Below are positions 47,582-56,261 of a stretch of 64,000 nt of DNA, piece by piece. Position 1 is the stretch's first letter. Each line of letters begins with the position of its first letter. The stretch covers positions 1 through 64,000 of the forward strand of contig NZ_AUCK01000005.1 in NCBI RefSeq assembly GCF_000429725.1, in the 5' to 3' direction. A program made the position numbers and the translations under genes. This stretch comes from Alkalicoccus chagannorensis DSM 18086 (GTDB taxonomy: Bacteria > Bacillota > Bacilli > Bacillales > Salisediminibacteriaceae). The notes under the pieces are model-generated. The model saw only the letters and a list, made by a program, of their open reading frames with translations, was not told the origin of the DNA and did not search any database.

Positions 47582-48412
47582 ATGAGCCAGCAGGACATGG
47601 AGGCCCTCGTCCAGCAGATCACCGACCAGGTGATGAAGCAGCTGGACGGGTCAGAAGAGCAGAAGGAGAGCGGGTCAACCTCAACACCTTCCGCATCCGT
47701 ACCGAAGCAGACGTACACACCAGGCTACCAGCAGAAGCTTGTGACAGGAGCGGAGGTTGCCCGGTTGATTGACCATACGCTCTTAAAGCCGGAGAGCACT
47801 CAGGAGCAGATTGAAACGCTCTGTGATGACGCAGCGGAGTATCGTTTTGCGACGGTCTGCGTGCAGCCGACGTGGGTACCGCTCTGTGTGGACCGCTTGA
47901 AAGACAGCAGCGTCGGCGTCACGACCGTGATTGGGTTTCCGCTCGGTGCAACAACCACGTTCACCAAAATGGCTGAGACGCGGGATGTGATTGCAGCAGG
48001 CGCAGACGAGGTAGACATGGTCATCAACATCGGCGCCATGAAGTCAGGAAATTATGATCTCGTCAAGCGGGATATTGAAGGCGTCATACAGGCTGCAAAC
48101 GGGCAGGCCGTGACAAAAGTAATCATTGAAACCGGCTTTTTAACAGAAGAAGAAAAGAAGAAAGCGTGTATGCTTGCCAAGATGGCAGGAGCCGACTTCG
48201 TGAAGACGTCAACCGGCTTCGGGCCCGGGTGCGCGACGCCGGAGGACATCAAGCTGATGCGGGACACCGTTGGACCGGACCTCGGCGTCAAAGCGTCCGC
48301 CTGCGTCCGCGATCTGGACACAGCACGTGCCGTCATTGCGGCAGGAGCGACGAGAATCGGCGCAAGCGCCGGAAAAGAAATTGTAAAAGGAAAGCAGGGC
48401 GAGGGGTATTGA
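47582..48412 (+). CDS. deoC: BMC-targeted deoxyribose-phosphate aldolase (DERA)
   Basis: Splits deoxyribose-5-phosphate to acetaldehyde and glyceraldehyde-3-phosphate. The Schiff-base Lys208 lies in DFVKTSTGF; Asp145 (EVDMVINIG) and the second Lys in [10 protein letters not shown] are present. Unlike the deoC at 39170, it has a 50-residue front part: an amphipathic helix ([20 protein letters not shown]) then a Ser/Thr/Pro linker, the form of an encapsulation peptide. ATG at 47582 follows GGGAGGG. It is the last gene of the operon and defines it as a sugar-phosphate BMC. Confidence 0.94.
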   Translation: MSQQDMEALVQQITDQVMKQLDGSEEQKESGSTSTPSASVPKQTYTPGYQQKLVTGAEVARLIDHTLLKPESTQEQIETLCDDAAEYRFATVCVQPTWVPLCVDRLKDSSVGVTTVIGFPLGATTTFTKMAETRDVIAAGADEVDMVINIGAMKSGNYDLVKRDIEGVIQAANGQAVTKVIIETGFLTEEEKKKACMLAKMAGADFVKTSTGFGPGCATPEDIKLMRDTVGPDLGVKASACVRDLDTARAVIAAGATRIGASAGKEIVKGKQGEGY

Positions 48413-48806
48413 TCCCTTGCCTTTTTCTTTTTTTCAGAAGGACATCCGAGCGGGCAGACAGCGGCTGCGTGCTGCATGTCACTCGGCAAAAGGTGCTGCG
48501 TGCTGTTGCTTACGTTCTGGAAAAGACAGCGGGCAGGAAGTCAGCCGCTGGTGCATGACGTGCAGCTCCTCGCCGGTGTGCGTTCCGAGTCGTTCGGTGA
48601 AAAACGAGTCGCTTCCCCTTGGAGAGCGGGTCAGTTCAGCGTGGTCCGCGGGTTGCCTGCTGAACATGGTGAATCACTTTGCGACAACGGTTGGGCTGCC
48701 TGGGGTTTCCTAAATCGACGCTTCCCCGAACGATGGAGCCATCGACATGCCGCCATTGTTTCTCAAGGAGTGCTTCTTGTATGGAAACTAATACATTCCT
48801 ATACTT
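48413..48806. other. intergenic region after the BMC operon, possible degenerate repeat
   Basis: No gene is supported in these 394 bases. On the minus strand 48720-48803 begins GTATAGGAATGTATTAG and contains GGCGGCAT, like the start of the dispersed repeat, but the two internal stems are not kept. No clear terminator for the BMC operon was found, only a T-rich stretch (48419-48434). Confidence 0.4.
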
Positions 48807-48839
48807 CAAAAAAGCCTCCAATGCCTTAAGCATTGGAGG
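48807..48839 (-). terminator. terminator of the SEC-C gene
   Basis: On the minus strand the arms cctccaatgctt and aaggcattggagg are followed by a T run. Confidence 0.85.
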
Positions 48840-48843
48840 GCGT

Positions 48844-49878
48844 TTACGAATCCCGCAGCAGCTGCTGATATCTGGTGGATACCGTACTGGTGGAGACGCT
48901 GTATTTCTTGGCGATCGCGCGCTGGGAGCGTTCTTCCTCCCACGAAAGCATTCTGCCGGCCCAGTAATCCAGCCCTGCGGCAAACGCGGTCGTCTTGGTG
49001 ATGCGCGGGTCTTTTTCCGCCAGCAGCCGGCGCAGTTCCACGGCACAGGCGATTCGAGTCCGCCGACTGTCGACGGAGAGTTCTTTCATAATCTCGGCCG
49101 TCGTTTCGGCCTGCTCTTCCTTCATGCCATGTTCCACCTGGAATGCCAGCAGTTGCAGAAGCTGATCGAAATGCTTCGTGAAATGCTTCTGTTTATCCGC
49201 TCCGATCCGCTTCATCTCGTCAAAGAAGGACAAGGCGAGTTTCTCCGGCAGCTGCAGGGCATCGCTTCCGAGCGACGGGCCGTCCGGTGTCGGATAGAGG
49301 TAGCCGATGACATAGTCCCCGGTCTCGATCTTATCCGCTGCGGGCGTTTTGAAAATGGTCGAACTCTTCTTGTTCCACAGGTCTTCGACGGCAATATACT
49401 CGTCGTCGGCGTGTTTGACATAGAAGAAGCGTGGTTCAAGGGATTTCCAGTCTTTTAAGAACGACACGAACGTGTTCGAGTAGTTGGATTCGTGCTCCTT
49501 GATGAACGTCGAGAGGATCGTATGCTTCTCGTCCACCTGCCAGTTGAACAGCATCCAGTGGAAGAGCAGCTGCGAGAAAGCCCGGGCATCCGCTACTGGA
49601 AGATTTTCCATCACCGCCGTTTTCGCCTCATAGAAAGGTTTGATTGCTTCATCATAGCTGCGGCTGAAATCAAACAGCTTCGGAAGGAGCTCGTTGAAAT
49701 CGCGGATATCCTGGTCGCTGTAGCGCGAGCGGGTATCGAGCTTTTTCAAACAGCATTTCTTGTACTTTTTCCCGCTGCCGCATGGACAGGGGTCGTTCCG
49801 TTTCAATGCTCCCACGTCATTCACCTCAATTAGTTTCATACCTTTTTCAAGCATATCGCGCCCGCCGCATTTTTTCAA
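48844..49878 (-). CDS. SEC-C motif protein with C-terminal HTH-like segment
   Basis: Near the N-terminus is a SEC-C zinc motif (RNDPCPCGSGKKYKKCC), as found at the end of SecA and in many stand-alone proteins. The middle is helical and unrecognised. The C-terminus reads SQRAIAKKYSVSTSTVSTRYQQL, a helix-turn-helix. The start is uncertain: TTG at 49878 is very close to an AAGGAGGAGG SD; ATGs at 49854 and 49839 are further in. Function unknown; DNA or ribosome binding would fit. Confidence 0.78.
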   Translation of the reverse strand: MKKCGGRDMLEKGMKLIEVNDVGALKRNDPCPCGSGKKYKKCCLKKLDTRSRYSDQDIRDFNELLPKLFDFSRSYDEAIKPFYEAKTAVMENLPVADARAFSQLLFHWMLFNWQVDEKHTILSTFIKEHESNYSNTFVSFLKDWKSLEPRFFYVKHADDEYIAVEDLWNKKSSTIFKTPAADKIETGDYVIGYLYPTPDGPSLGSDALQLPEKLALSFFDEMKRIGADKQKHFTKHFDQLLQLLAFQVEHGMKEEQAETTAEIMKELSVDSRRTRIACAVELRRLLAEKDPRITKTTAFAAGLDYWAGRMLSWEEERSQRAIAKKYSVSTSTVSTRYQQLLRDS

Positions 49879-49932
49879 CCTCCTCCTTGTGATACAATCA
49901 GTGCATCATGACAGCGAAGAGGAGATACAGCC

Positions 49933-51306
49933 ATGTCCAAACCACCCGTAACGAAAAACGACCACGTGCACGTCACGTTTGAAGATTTGACCCATGACGG
50001 TGCCGGCGTAGCGAAAATCGACGGCTATCCGGTTTTCGTGAAACAGGCGCTGCCCGGAGAAACCGGTCAGGTGAAAATCATCCATACAAAAAAGAACTTC
50101 GGTTTCGGGAAATTGATGGAGCTGGAGCAGGCCAGTCCGGAACGCGTCGAACCGCCGTGTCCGGTATATCACCGCTGCGGGGGATGCCAGCTGCAGCACT
50201 TGAGCTACGAAGGTCAGCTGGACGCGAAGAAAAAACAGGTGGCCGATGCCTTTGAACGGATCGGCGGTCTGGAGAACGTGACTATTCACGACACACTCGG
50301 CATGAAGGACCCGTGGCGGTACCGGAATAAATCCCAGATCCCTGTCGGACAGGGGGACGAGCAGCTCGTGACCGGCTTTTTTGCCGAGCGGAGCAATACG
50401 ATCGTGGATACCGAGGAATGCCTGATCCAGCACCCGGATGCGGACCGGATCATGCAGGTCGTCAAGACGAAAGCAGCGGAACTCGGCATCCGCGCCTACG
50501 ACAGCGAACGGCACCGCGGTACGCTGCGGCACGTCGTCATCCGTCACTCGAAGACGACCGACCAGGTCATGGTGGTGCTGGTCACGAAGCAGGACCAGCT
50601 CCCGAACAAGAAGCACCTCGTCGATGCGATCCGCGAAGCCGTGCCGAATACGGTCTCCATCATGCAGAACGTCAATCCGAAGCGGACGAACGTCATCTTT
50701 GGGGACAAGACAACCACCGTGTGGGGCCAAGACACGATCTACGACGAGATTGACGGCATCCGCTTCGCCATTTCCGCAAGATCGTTCTATCAGGTCAATC
50801 CGGTGCAGACCTACGTCCTTTACAAGCAGGCGCTCGCCTATGCCGGACTGACAGGCAGCGAGACGGTCATCGACGCCTACTGCGGCATCGGCACGATCAG
50901 CCTGTTTCTCGCCGCACAGGCGAAGCACGTATACGGCGTCGAGGTCGTGCCAGAGGCAGTGGATGATGCGAAGAAAAACGCCAAATTAAACGACATCACC
51001 AATGCCTCCTTCTATGTCGGCGAAGCAGAGTCGGTCATCCCATGGTGGAAAGCGCAGGGCATGCAGGCCGATGTCATCGTCGTCGACCCGCCGCGGAAAG
51101 GCTGCGACGAAGCCCTCCTGCACGCGATGCTGCAGATGCAGCCGGAAAAAATCGTCTACGTCTCCTGCAACCCCGCCACCCTGGCCCGCGACTTGAAGCA
51201 CCTCACCGACGGCGGCTACCGCCTCCACGAAGCCCAGCCTGTGGACATGTTCCCGCAGACCACGCATGTGGAGTGCGTTTCACAGATAGTTTTAAAAAAT
51301 GATTGA
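49933..51306 (+). CDS. rlmCD: 23S rRNA (uracil-C5)-methyltransferase RlmCD, C-terminus replaced by mobile element
   Basis: A TrmA/RumA-family enzyme that makes 5-methyluridine in 23S rRNA (U747 and U1939 in B. subtilis). An N-terminal TRAM domain, an iron-sulphur Cys cluster ([13 protein letters not shown]), the SAM site ([13 protein letters not shown]) and the catalytic Cys ([13 protein letters not shown]) are intact. The expected ending after THVE is replaced: the last eight residues (CVSQIVLK and ND) come from the integrated element. The original ending lies at 59238-59273. The active-site residues are not affected. Confidence 0.93.
   Translation: MSKPPVTKNDHVHVTFEDLTHDGAGVAKIDGYPVFVKQALPGETGQVKIIHTKKNFGFGKLMELEQASPERVEPPCPVYHRCGGCQLQHLSYEGQLDAKKKQVADAFERIGGLENVTIHDTLGMKDPWRYRNKSQIPVGQGDEQLVTGFFAERSNTIVDTEECLIQHPDADRIMQVVKTKAAELGIRAYDSERHRGTLRHVVIRHSKTTDQVMVVLVTKQDQLPNKKHLVDAIREAVPNTVSIMQNVNPKRTNVIFGDKTTTVWGQDTIYDEIDGIRFAISARSFYQVNPVQTYVLYKQALAYAGLTGSETVIDAYCGIGTISLFLAAQAKHVYGVEVVPEAVDDAKKNAKLNDITNASFYVGEAESVIPWWKAQGMQADVIVVDPPRKGCDEALLHAMLQMQPEKIVYVSCNPATLARDLKHLTDGGYRLHEAQPVDMFPQTTHVECVSQIVLKND
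51262..51273. other. attachment site, left junction (attL)
   Basis: ACGCATGTGGAG in the rlmCD THVE codons matches the right junction at 59238 around GTGGA. The crossover must lie inside the shared GTGGA, 51268-51272. Confidence 0.75.
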
Positions 51307-51311
51307 GGAGT

Positions 51312-52802
51312 TTAAAGCCCCTCAACCTGTGCAAATTTGTAGTGTATCTTAATACACTTATTTTCAGCCACTTCAATTTTATGGACAAAACGTATTAACA
51401 TTTCTGATGTTAAAGTATTAAATTTCAAGAATTCATTTAACTGTTTCTTGATGGTGGAAATTTCAGTTATAGACTGATTTTCTGCCATTACCTTTAGGAT
51501 CTCTGTTTTATCGACCTCTAATTGAAGAAGGTTGTTTTGAACTATATCCACAAAATCGTCATAATCTTGTTTCGAAATTTCCTCACCAATGAACTTTTTT
51601 AAAGCATTTCGCTTTAAGTCCATCTGTTTTTGGACTTTTTTATCAATTGAAAGTAATTGTGTTTGATTCTTTTGGACAATAGCCTTGACCTTTTTCTCAA
51701 TTTCCTTATCTAAGTCGGGGTGATCTAAGCTATTGGACATTTGTTTTAAGTCATCAAGAATAGCCTCAATAAGTTGTTGTTCCTTAATGGAATGGCTTGT
51801 ACAAGCTTTTTTACCGTGTTTGGCATAAGAACCACAGATATACCCTTGGCGATTATCACGATACCACATCCTTTTGCCACATTTTGAACAGTAAGCGGAA
51901 TTTGTAAAAAGGTGTACTTTCTTTCTTGTTCCCCCCTGACCTCTTGCAGCTTTTTCTTCAAGTAATTTTTGAACTTGTTCAAAGGTTTCCCTTGAAATTA
52001 AAGGTTCATGAGTATTAGGGATCGTAATCCAATCTTTTTTAGGACTTACCTTTCTTTTTTTATTAGTGACATTCATTGTGGTTTCTCTTCCTTGTACAAG
52101 ATCTCCTACATAGTGAGGATTACTTAAAATCTTCTTAATGGAGCTACCTTGCCAATAAAGTCCTGCATTAGATTTTCCCACAACCCTAGCAGGGGTTGGG
52201 ATATCCTTGTTAGTAAGGTACCTAGCAATTTTATCGTGTCCCCAACCTTCTAAGTACTTGGTAAATATGTCAGTGACTACACCACTTGTAATCTCGTCTC
52301 TGACTATTAATTTACTTTCTTTAAGAATGTATCCGTATGGTGGTATACTCCCCATAAACTTTCCACTTTTGTACTTCATCTGATAAACAGATTTGATACG
52401 GTCACTAATACGTTGGCTCTCACTCTCATAAATCCATGCGTATAAACCGAACATAGCTTGTTTTGAAAAGTCTTGTGTATCAACTTTTCCATCTAAAGTT
52501 AACAGATGAACCCCTCTGGTTTCAGCTATACGTTTAAGTTGATAGAGTAATTCAACATTTCGACCTAATCTGCTTAATTCTTTTGCTACAATCACATCGA
52601 ACTTGTTGCTCTCAGCATCTTGAATTAACCTTTTTAAACCTTCACGGTTGTTTGTAGTACCTGTTTGAAGGTCAGTATAGAAATCGTGGAGATCACTATC
52701 ATTTTCGTTAATGTAATCAAGAATCATTTGCTTTTGATTTTCGGGAGACTCTTTTTGACCATCTTTACTAGTTGAAACTCTAATATATCCTGCAATTTTC
52801 AT
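51312..52802 (-). CDS. large serine recombinase (integrase)
   Basis: N-terminal resolvase domain with the nucleophile Ser10 in YIRVSTSKDG and the ELSRLGRN block. The recombinase domain follows (GSIPPYGYIL, YWQGSSIKKILSNPHYVGDL), then a zinc ribbon (YCSKCGKRMWY ... CTSHS) and a coiled coil (residues about 370-440). Length 496 residues is typical of phage/ICE-type integrases. It lies at the left edge of the element reading outward and should catalyse attP x attB recombination in rlmCD. It starts inside the stop of the 50-residue gene. Confidence 0.95.
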   Translation of the reverse strand: MKIAGYIRVSTSKDGQKESPENQKQMILDYINENDSDLHDFYTDLQTGTTNNREGLKRLIQDAESNKFDVIVAKELSRLGRNVELLYQLKRIAETRGVHLLTLDGKVDTQDFSKQAMFGLYAWIYESESQRISDRIKSVYQMKYKSGKFMGSIPPYGYILKESKLIVRDEITSGVVTDIFTKYLEGWGHDKIARYLTNKDIPTPARVVGKSNAGLYWQGSSIKKILSNPHYVGDLVQGRETTMNVTNKKRKVSPKKDWITIPNTHEPLISRETFEQVQKLLEEKAARGQGGTRKKVHLFTNSAYCSKCGKRMWYRDNRQGYICGSYAKHGKKACTSHSIKEQQLIEAILDDLKQMSNSLDHPDLDKEIEKKVKAIVQKNQTQLLSIDKKVQKQMDLKRNALKKFIGEEISKQDYDDFVDIVQNNLLQLEVDKTEILKVMAENQSITEISTIKKQLNEFLKFNTLTSEMLIRFVHKIEVAENKCIKIHYKFAQVEGL

Positions 52803-52951
52803 TTTTGTCGACCTCCATTTTTAGAGGCGACTATATCTACTTGTCTACCATTGTAAGCGGCAGAAACAATATGTTCAATTTCTTTTTCAAGTTGATTCAT
52901 GATTAACATTCTAAAATCCTGGTTTTCTGTAAAGATTCTTTTTATATTCAT
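52799..52951 (-). CDS. 50-residue protein coupled to the recombinase
   Basis: ATG at 52951 has AAGGGGG upstream. The product (start MNIKRIFTENQDFRMLIMNQ) is helical and charged, and its stop overlaps the recombinase ATG (ATGA). I recognise no family. Its coupling to the integrase suggests a recombination accessory or directionality factor, which is inference from position and size only. Confidence 0.6.
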   Translation of the reverse strand: MNIKRIFTENQDFRMLIMNQLEKEIEHIVSAAYNGRQVDIVASKNGGRQK

Positions 52952-53099
52952 TGCAATTCCCCCTTCTGATATAGAAATCGCTTTGACTGAAGAGATCGTT
53001 GCAAAAAAAATAAAATACTTTTTAGTGAAGTAATTATCAAACAGATAGTTGAATGAAAAGCACAAATATTTATGTAACTCTTTCATGTTTTCTATATAA

Positions 53100-53128
53100 T
53101 CAACAGTTCAGAAATATTAATGTATAAT
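53100..53128 (+). promoter_or_regulatory. sigma-A promoter of the nuclease-like gene
   Basis: TCAACA, a 17-base spacer and a perfect TATAAT, about 70 bases before the gene start at 53202. It diverges from the recombinase operon. Confidence 0.65.
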
Positions 53129-53201
53129 ATGTGTAAATGTATTAATTTTTAAGTGTGTTTAGAAACTTTAAATAAAATTTGATTTAAGGAAGGATACTAG
53201 A

Positions 53202-54632
53202 ATGTTATTTTCTGAAATACATCAAATTAAAAGATGTTCTGAAGATGATTGGTTTGATCCAATTTTAGATCTAGATACAAAATTATTTATTGATCCATTT
53301 TTGTTATTTAATAAAAAAAATAAAATTTTTAGTAATTCTCATAAAAAGATAATAAATTTTTTTGATGAAGCATTTATTTTAGCAGCTAAAAGTGAAGGGA
53401 ACCCTAGTAACTTATCATATAAAAAACTATTAGTTATGCTTACGTTTCCCGAAGTAGATGAAATATGTTTAGGCTATACAAATAAAAGCACTAAAGGATT
53501 AGGATCAGGTATGGGGTTCTCAAAAACAATTGCTAATGCTATTTTTAAATCAATTCATGCAGGAATTGAGGAATTAAATCATTTTGAAGAAATAGGTATA
53601 TTAGAGACAGGAATTGGTGCAGATAGAATTAGTGATATATGTGGAAATATAATTAAAGAAGAGTTAATAATGTACACTAAGGAAGTTTGTAAGAGACACG
53701 ATATACCTTTAGCTGAATATAAAGTTAAGCATTCAACATTTAATTTTCAATTGTTAAGGTGGGAAGATAATAAATTTGAATTACCTGTTAATCCTTTTAA
53801 TGATAACCCCATACTACTTGTTCCTTCAGATGTTTTAAAAGAACTGCCGAGTATAAATGCAGATGGATTTTTAGATTGGGCTTGGTCAAATGAGAATGAA
53901 ATATTAAGAACTGACTTTAATTACGAATTAAAAAATCAGTTAAGAAAAGAAGATATTATTAAAATTGCTTCTGAAAGATCTGATTTGCTTGCGGAATATG
54001 TTAAATTTGTTGAGCGAAGGGGTTCAAGACCTTATAATTTGACATCTGACCCGAATGGTATTTATACATGGTATGAGCAATCAAAACAATATTCAAAACA
54101 AAACCCTATCAAACTACCTGAGGTAAAAGAAGATAGAGAATTAGCCGACTTTGTAAAAATGTTAATTGAGGAATTTGATAATTTTATTGTTCATAATTCT
54201 GGTTACAAACTTCTTTGGAATGACCATCCAAAAAAGCCGAAAAAAGAAGAGGCTTCTCAATTACTATTCCACGGCTTAATGAAAGAGCACTGTAAAGCAA
54301 ACGAGATAGACATTTCTCGTGAGGTAAACTCGGGAAGAGGTCCTGTAGATTTCAAATTTTCAAATGGGTATAGTGGGAGAGTTTTAATTGAGGTGAAAAG
54401 AGCCAGTAGCTCAAAAATTAAACAAGGGTTATTAGAGCAACTTCCACAATATCTAAAAACTGAAGATATAAATATTGGTTATTATGTTGTAATACTTCAG
54501 GATGAGAAAGAGTTTGAAAAAGTTAAAGGTTTACGAAGTGCTGCAAAGGAGCTAGGTGACAAATTAAACAAGTACATAGAGGTATTTATAATAGATGCAA
54601 TTGATGGAAAGCCATCCGCTTCAAACTTATAA
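53202..54632 (+). CDS. PD-(D/E)XK nuclease-like protein, candidate defence gene
   Basis: A 476-residue protein that I cannot place in a named family. The C-terminal part has a restriction-endonuclease-like core: Asp383 (GRGPVDFKF), then Glu397-Val-Lys399 (VLIEVKRASS), followed by QGLLEQLPQYL, which fits a PD-(D/E)XK site with a trailing Gln. Residues 1-370 show no recognisable motif but include a Gly-rich GLGSGMGF segment near 108. GAAGGA lies upstream of the ATG. It stands alone with its own promoter beside the integrase and away from the R-M genes. A single-gene anti-phage nuclease is the likely role but is inferred. Confidence 0.65.
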   Translation: MLFSEIHQIKRCSEDDWFDPILDLDTKLFIDPFLLFNKKNKIFSNSHKKIINFFDEAFILAAKSEGNPSNLSYKKLLVMLTFPEVDEICLGYTNKSTKGLGSGMGFSKTIANAIFKSIHAGIEELNHFEEIGILETGIGADRISDICGNIIKEELIMYTKEVCKRHDIPLAEYKVKHSTFNFQLLRWEDNKFELPVNPFNDNPILLVPSDVLKELPSINADGFLDWAWSNENEILRTDFNYELKNQLRKEDIIKIASERSDLLAEYVKFVERRGSRPYNLTSDPNGIYTWYEQSKQYSKQNPIKLPEVKEDRELADFVKMLIEEFDNFIVHNSGYKLLWNDHPKKPKKEEASQLLFHGLMKEHCKANEIDISREVNSGRGPVDFKFSNGYSGRVLIEVKRASSSKIKQGLLEQLPQYLKTEDINIGYYVVILQDEKEFEKVKGLRSAAKELGDKLNKYIEVFIIDAIDGKPSASNL

Positions 54633-54645
54633 TATACTCTTCTAG

Positions 54646-54807
54646 TGCACTTATCCTTCACTTCGCTACGGATAAGGTGCACGGTCATTCGCTTCGCTCC
54701 TGACCATTTTATTAAACTTTAAAAACAATTTTACGGGTGAGGTGAGCATTGCGAACCTCGTAAATTTAGGTGAGTAACCTTAAAGCGAAGCGGAGAGGTT
54801 ACTCACC
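54646..54807. repeat. cluster of three inverted repeats
   Basis: Hairpins at 54646-54682 (tgcacttatcc/ggataaggtgca), 54683-54705 (ggtca/tgacc) and 54769-54807 (ggtgagtaacct/aggttactcacc). The first two loops contain CTTCGCT and the third contains AGCGAAG, so they could pair with each other. No T run follows, so these are not simple terminators. Confidence 0.7.
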
Positions 54808-54924
54808 AATATATACCTATTGAATAAAACAATTATTTTTATCTCTAGATATAGAAGTAATAAAATATATTATGAAGTTAAAGCCTTATGGCTCTAAGTA
54901 TAAACGTGTTTTATGGGTGGCGTA

Positions 54925-54969
54925 AAATTACCGATAGTTCCTATTAAAAGTGCTCTAAATTACCGATAG
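54925..54969. repeat. two direct copies of AAATTACCGATAG
   Basis: Exact 13-base repeats at 54925-54937 and 54957-54969, 32 bases apart, in the gap before the winged-helix gene. They could be binding sites for that protein. Confidence 0.6.
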
Positions 54970-55009
54970 ATTTTCAAAAAACATTTCTTTTCGGTACTTG
55001 AAGAAACTG

Positions 55010-55050
55010 AAAAAGCTACCTTCTATTTTTTTTCAGAAGATAGCTTTTTT
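55010..55050. terminator. bidirectional terminator
   Basis: AAAAAGCTA and TAGCTTTTTT arms around a T-rich loop, between the nuclease-like gene and the convergent winged-helix gene. Confidence 0.7.
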
Positions 55051-55109
55051 GATTCATGAGGTTAGGAAGACAATAAATAATTCAACTACTAACCAAGTTA
55101 AAGTCAGGT

Positions 55110-55910
55110 TTACTTATTACAAATATTGAAACTAGAATACAACGATTCATTTGCTTCTCCATTTTTTCTATAAAAGATAAAAGGATTAGCCATATAGGTC
55201 TTCTGGTTTCCTTTATTAACCTCTTTGAATATATACATACCTCTAAATTTAAGGCGTTTTAATTTATTGTATACTGTTTTAGTTGAGCATCCTGTTACGG
55301 TAGCAAGGTCACCTTTACTTAGGGGTTGTATTAAATTTATTTCTTTCTCATTAGCGTCATTACAGAGGAGGTTATTCTCGTAATGAATATAAGGCAATAA
55401 CTTATAGATAAATCCTAGATCTTTAGCATGTATTTCCTTGTACAAGGCTTTTAAATTTTTAGTATAAACTTTTACAAAATAATCAGCCTTTGATCCCCCT
55501 TTCCAATGGTAACTATCGTTTACCTTGAAACCATTAGGAGTTTGTATAATAATACGTTTTTTAATTAAGGCTTTTAAAAAGTCTCCGAATGCTCTTTTTG
55601 AAATCCCTAGCGCATTTTGCATATCTATTCTTTTCATTGGCTTGAGTTGCTTACGACTAATTACTAATAAACCACCTCTTTTTTTATAGTCACTGTAACA
55701 TTGCAATAATAGCAAATAACCACAATATCTTTCATCTAAAGATCCAATCACTTCTTTGATCTCCTTCATATTTGAGCATGTGAAATCAGGCTGATTGAAT
55801 CTTTTTTTTCTTATTGCTCTCCATGCTTCATCTTGTTTATTTGATCTCCAACTCGACACATCTTCTCTTAGTATTTGACCTGTTTCCATATTCACGGCAC
55901 TGATAGTCAT
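55110..55910 (-). CDS. double winged-helix protein, replication-initiator-like
   Basis: A 266-residue basic protein with two helix-turn-helix segments: DMQNALGISKRAFGDFLKAL near residue 95 and DLATVTGCSTKTVYNKLKRL near 201. This resembles small Gram-positive replication initiators and replisome organisers, but I cannot assign a family. The direct repeats at 54925-54969 are possible targets. A replication role would mean the element can copy itself after excision; a regulatory role is the alternative. Confidence 0.55.
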   Translation of the reverse strand: MTISAVNMETGQILREDVSSWRSNKQDEAWRAIRKKRFNQPDFTCSNMKEIKEVIGSLDERYCGYLLLLQCYSDYKKRGGLLVISRKQLKPMKRIDMQNALGISKRAFGDFLKALIKKRIIIQTPNGFKVNDSYHWKGGSKADYFVKVYTKNLKALYKEIHAKDLGFIYKLLPYIHYENNLLCNDANEKEINLIQPLSKGDLATVTGCSTKTVYNKLKRLKFRGMYIFKEVNKGNQKTYMANPFIFYRKNGEANESLYSSFNICNK

Positions 55911-55970
55911 ATTTCACCCTCCAAATATTATTTTCAATATAGCTATCGTTTGATGTGTCTCAATAATTGC

Positions 55971-56007
55971 AAAAAAAATCCCACCATAATTTTGGTGGGG
56001 GGGATTT
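55971..56007 (-). terminator. terminator of the small-gene pair
   Basis: Minus-strand stem ccccccacc/ggtggga followed by eight Ts, just after the stop of the 82-residue gene. Confidence 0.8.
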
Positions 56008-56012
56008 TGACT

Positions 56013-56261
56013 TTATATTTCAATTCCGATAGGGAGTGCGTTTGTGATTTCATTATCGTGAAAACCTTTATAACGCAGTAAATTGATGAGAGATTCTACG
56101 TCTATTGTAAAGTTAAACTTAGAATCTCTTATATTACTATAAGGTTTAGGTCTAGCCGTTAATTGATCTCTTAATACCCAGGATTTCACTGCGCCATCCG
56201 TGAATGCAATGTTTAATTTATTTAGAACATGAGTAGTTTTCTCGACCGTTAAAGTTTGCAT
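56013..56261 (-). CDS. 82-residue element protein, unknown
   Basis: ATG with AAGGGAGG 6 bases upstream. The sequence has a possible HTH-like segment (LNIAFTDGAVKSWVLRDQL) and a hydrophobic helical end (VESLINLLRYKGF). It overlaps the excisionase-like gene by 44 bases and is transcribed with it. No family recognised. Confidence 0.6.
   Translation of the reverse strand: MQTLTVEKTTHVLNKLNIAFTDGAVKSWVLRDQLTARPKPYSNIRDSKFNFTIDVESLINLLRYKGFHDNEITNALPIGIEI

Noticed and set aside
48413-48843. Short frames on both strands after the BMC operon
   Set aside because: They overlap one another, cross the SEC-C terminator and have no SD or domain.
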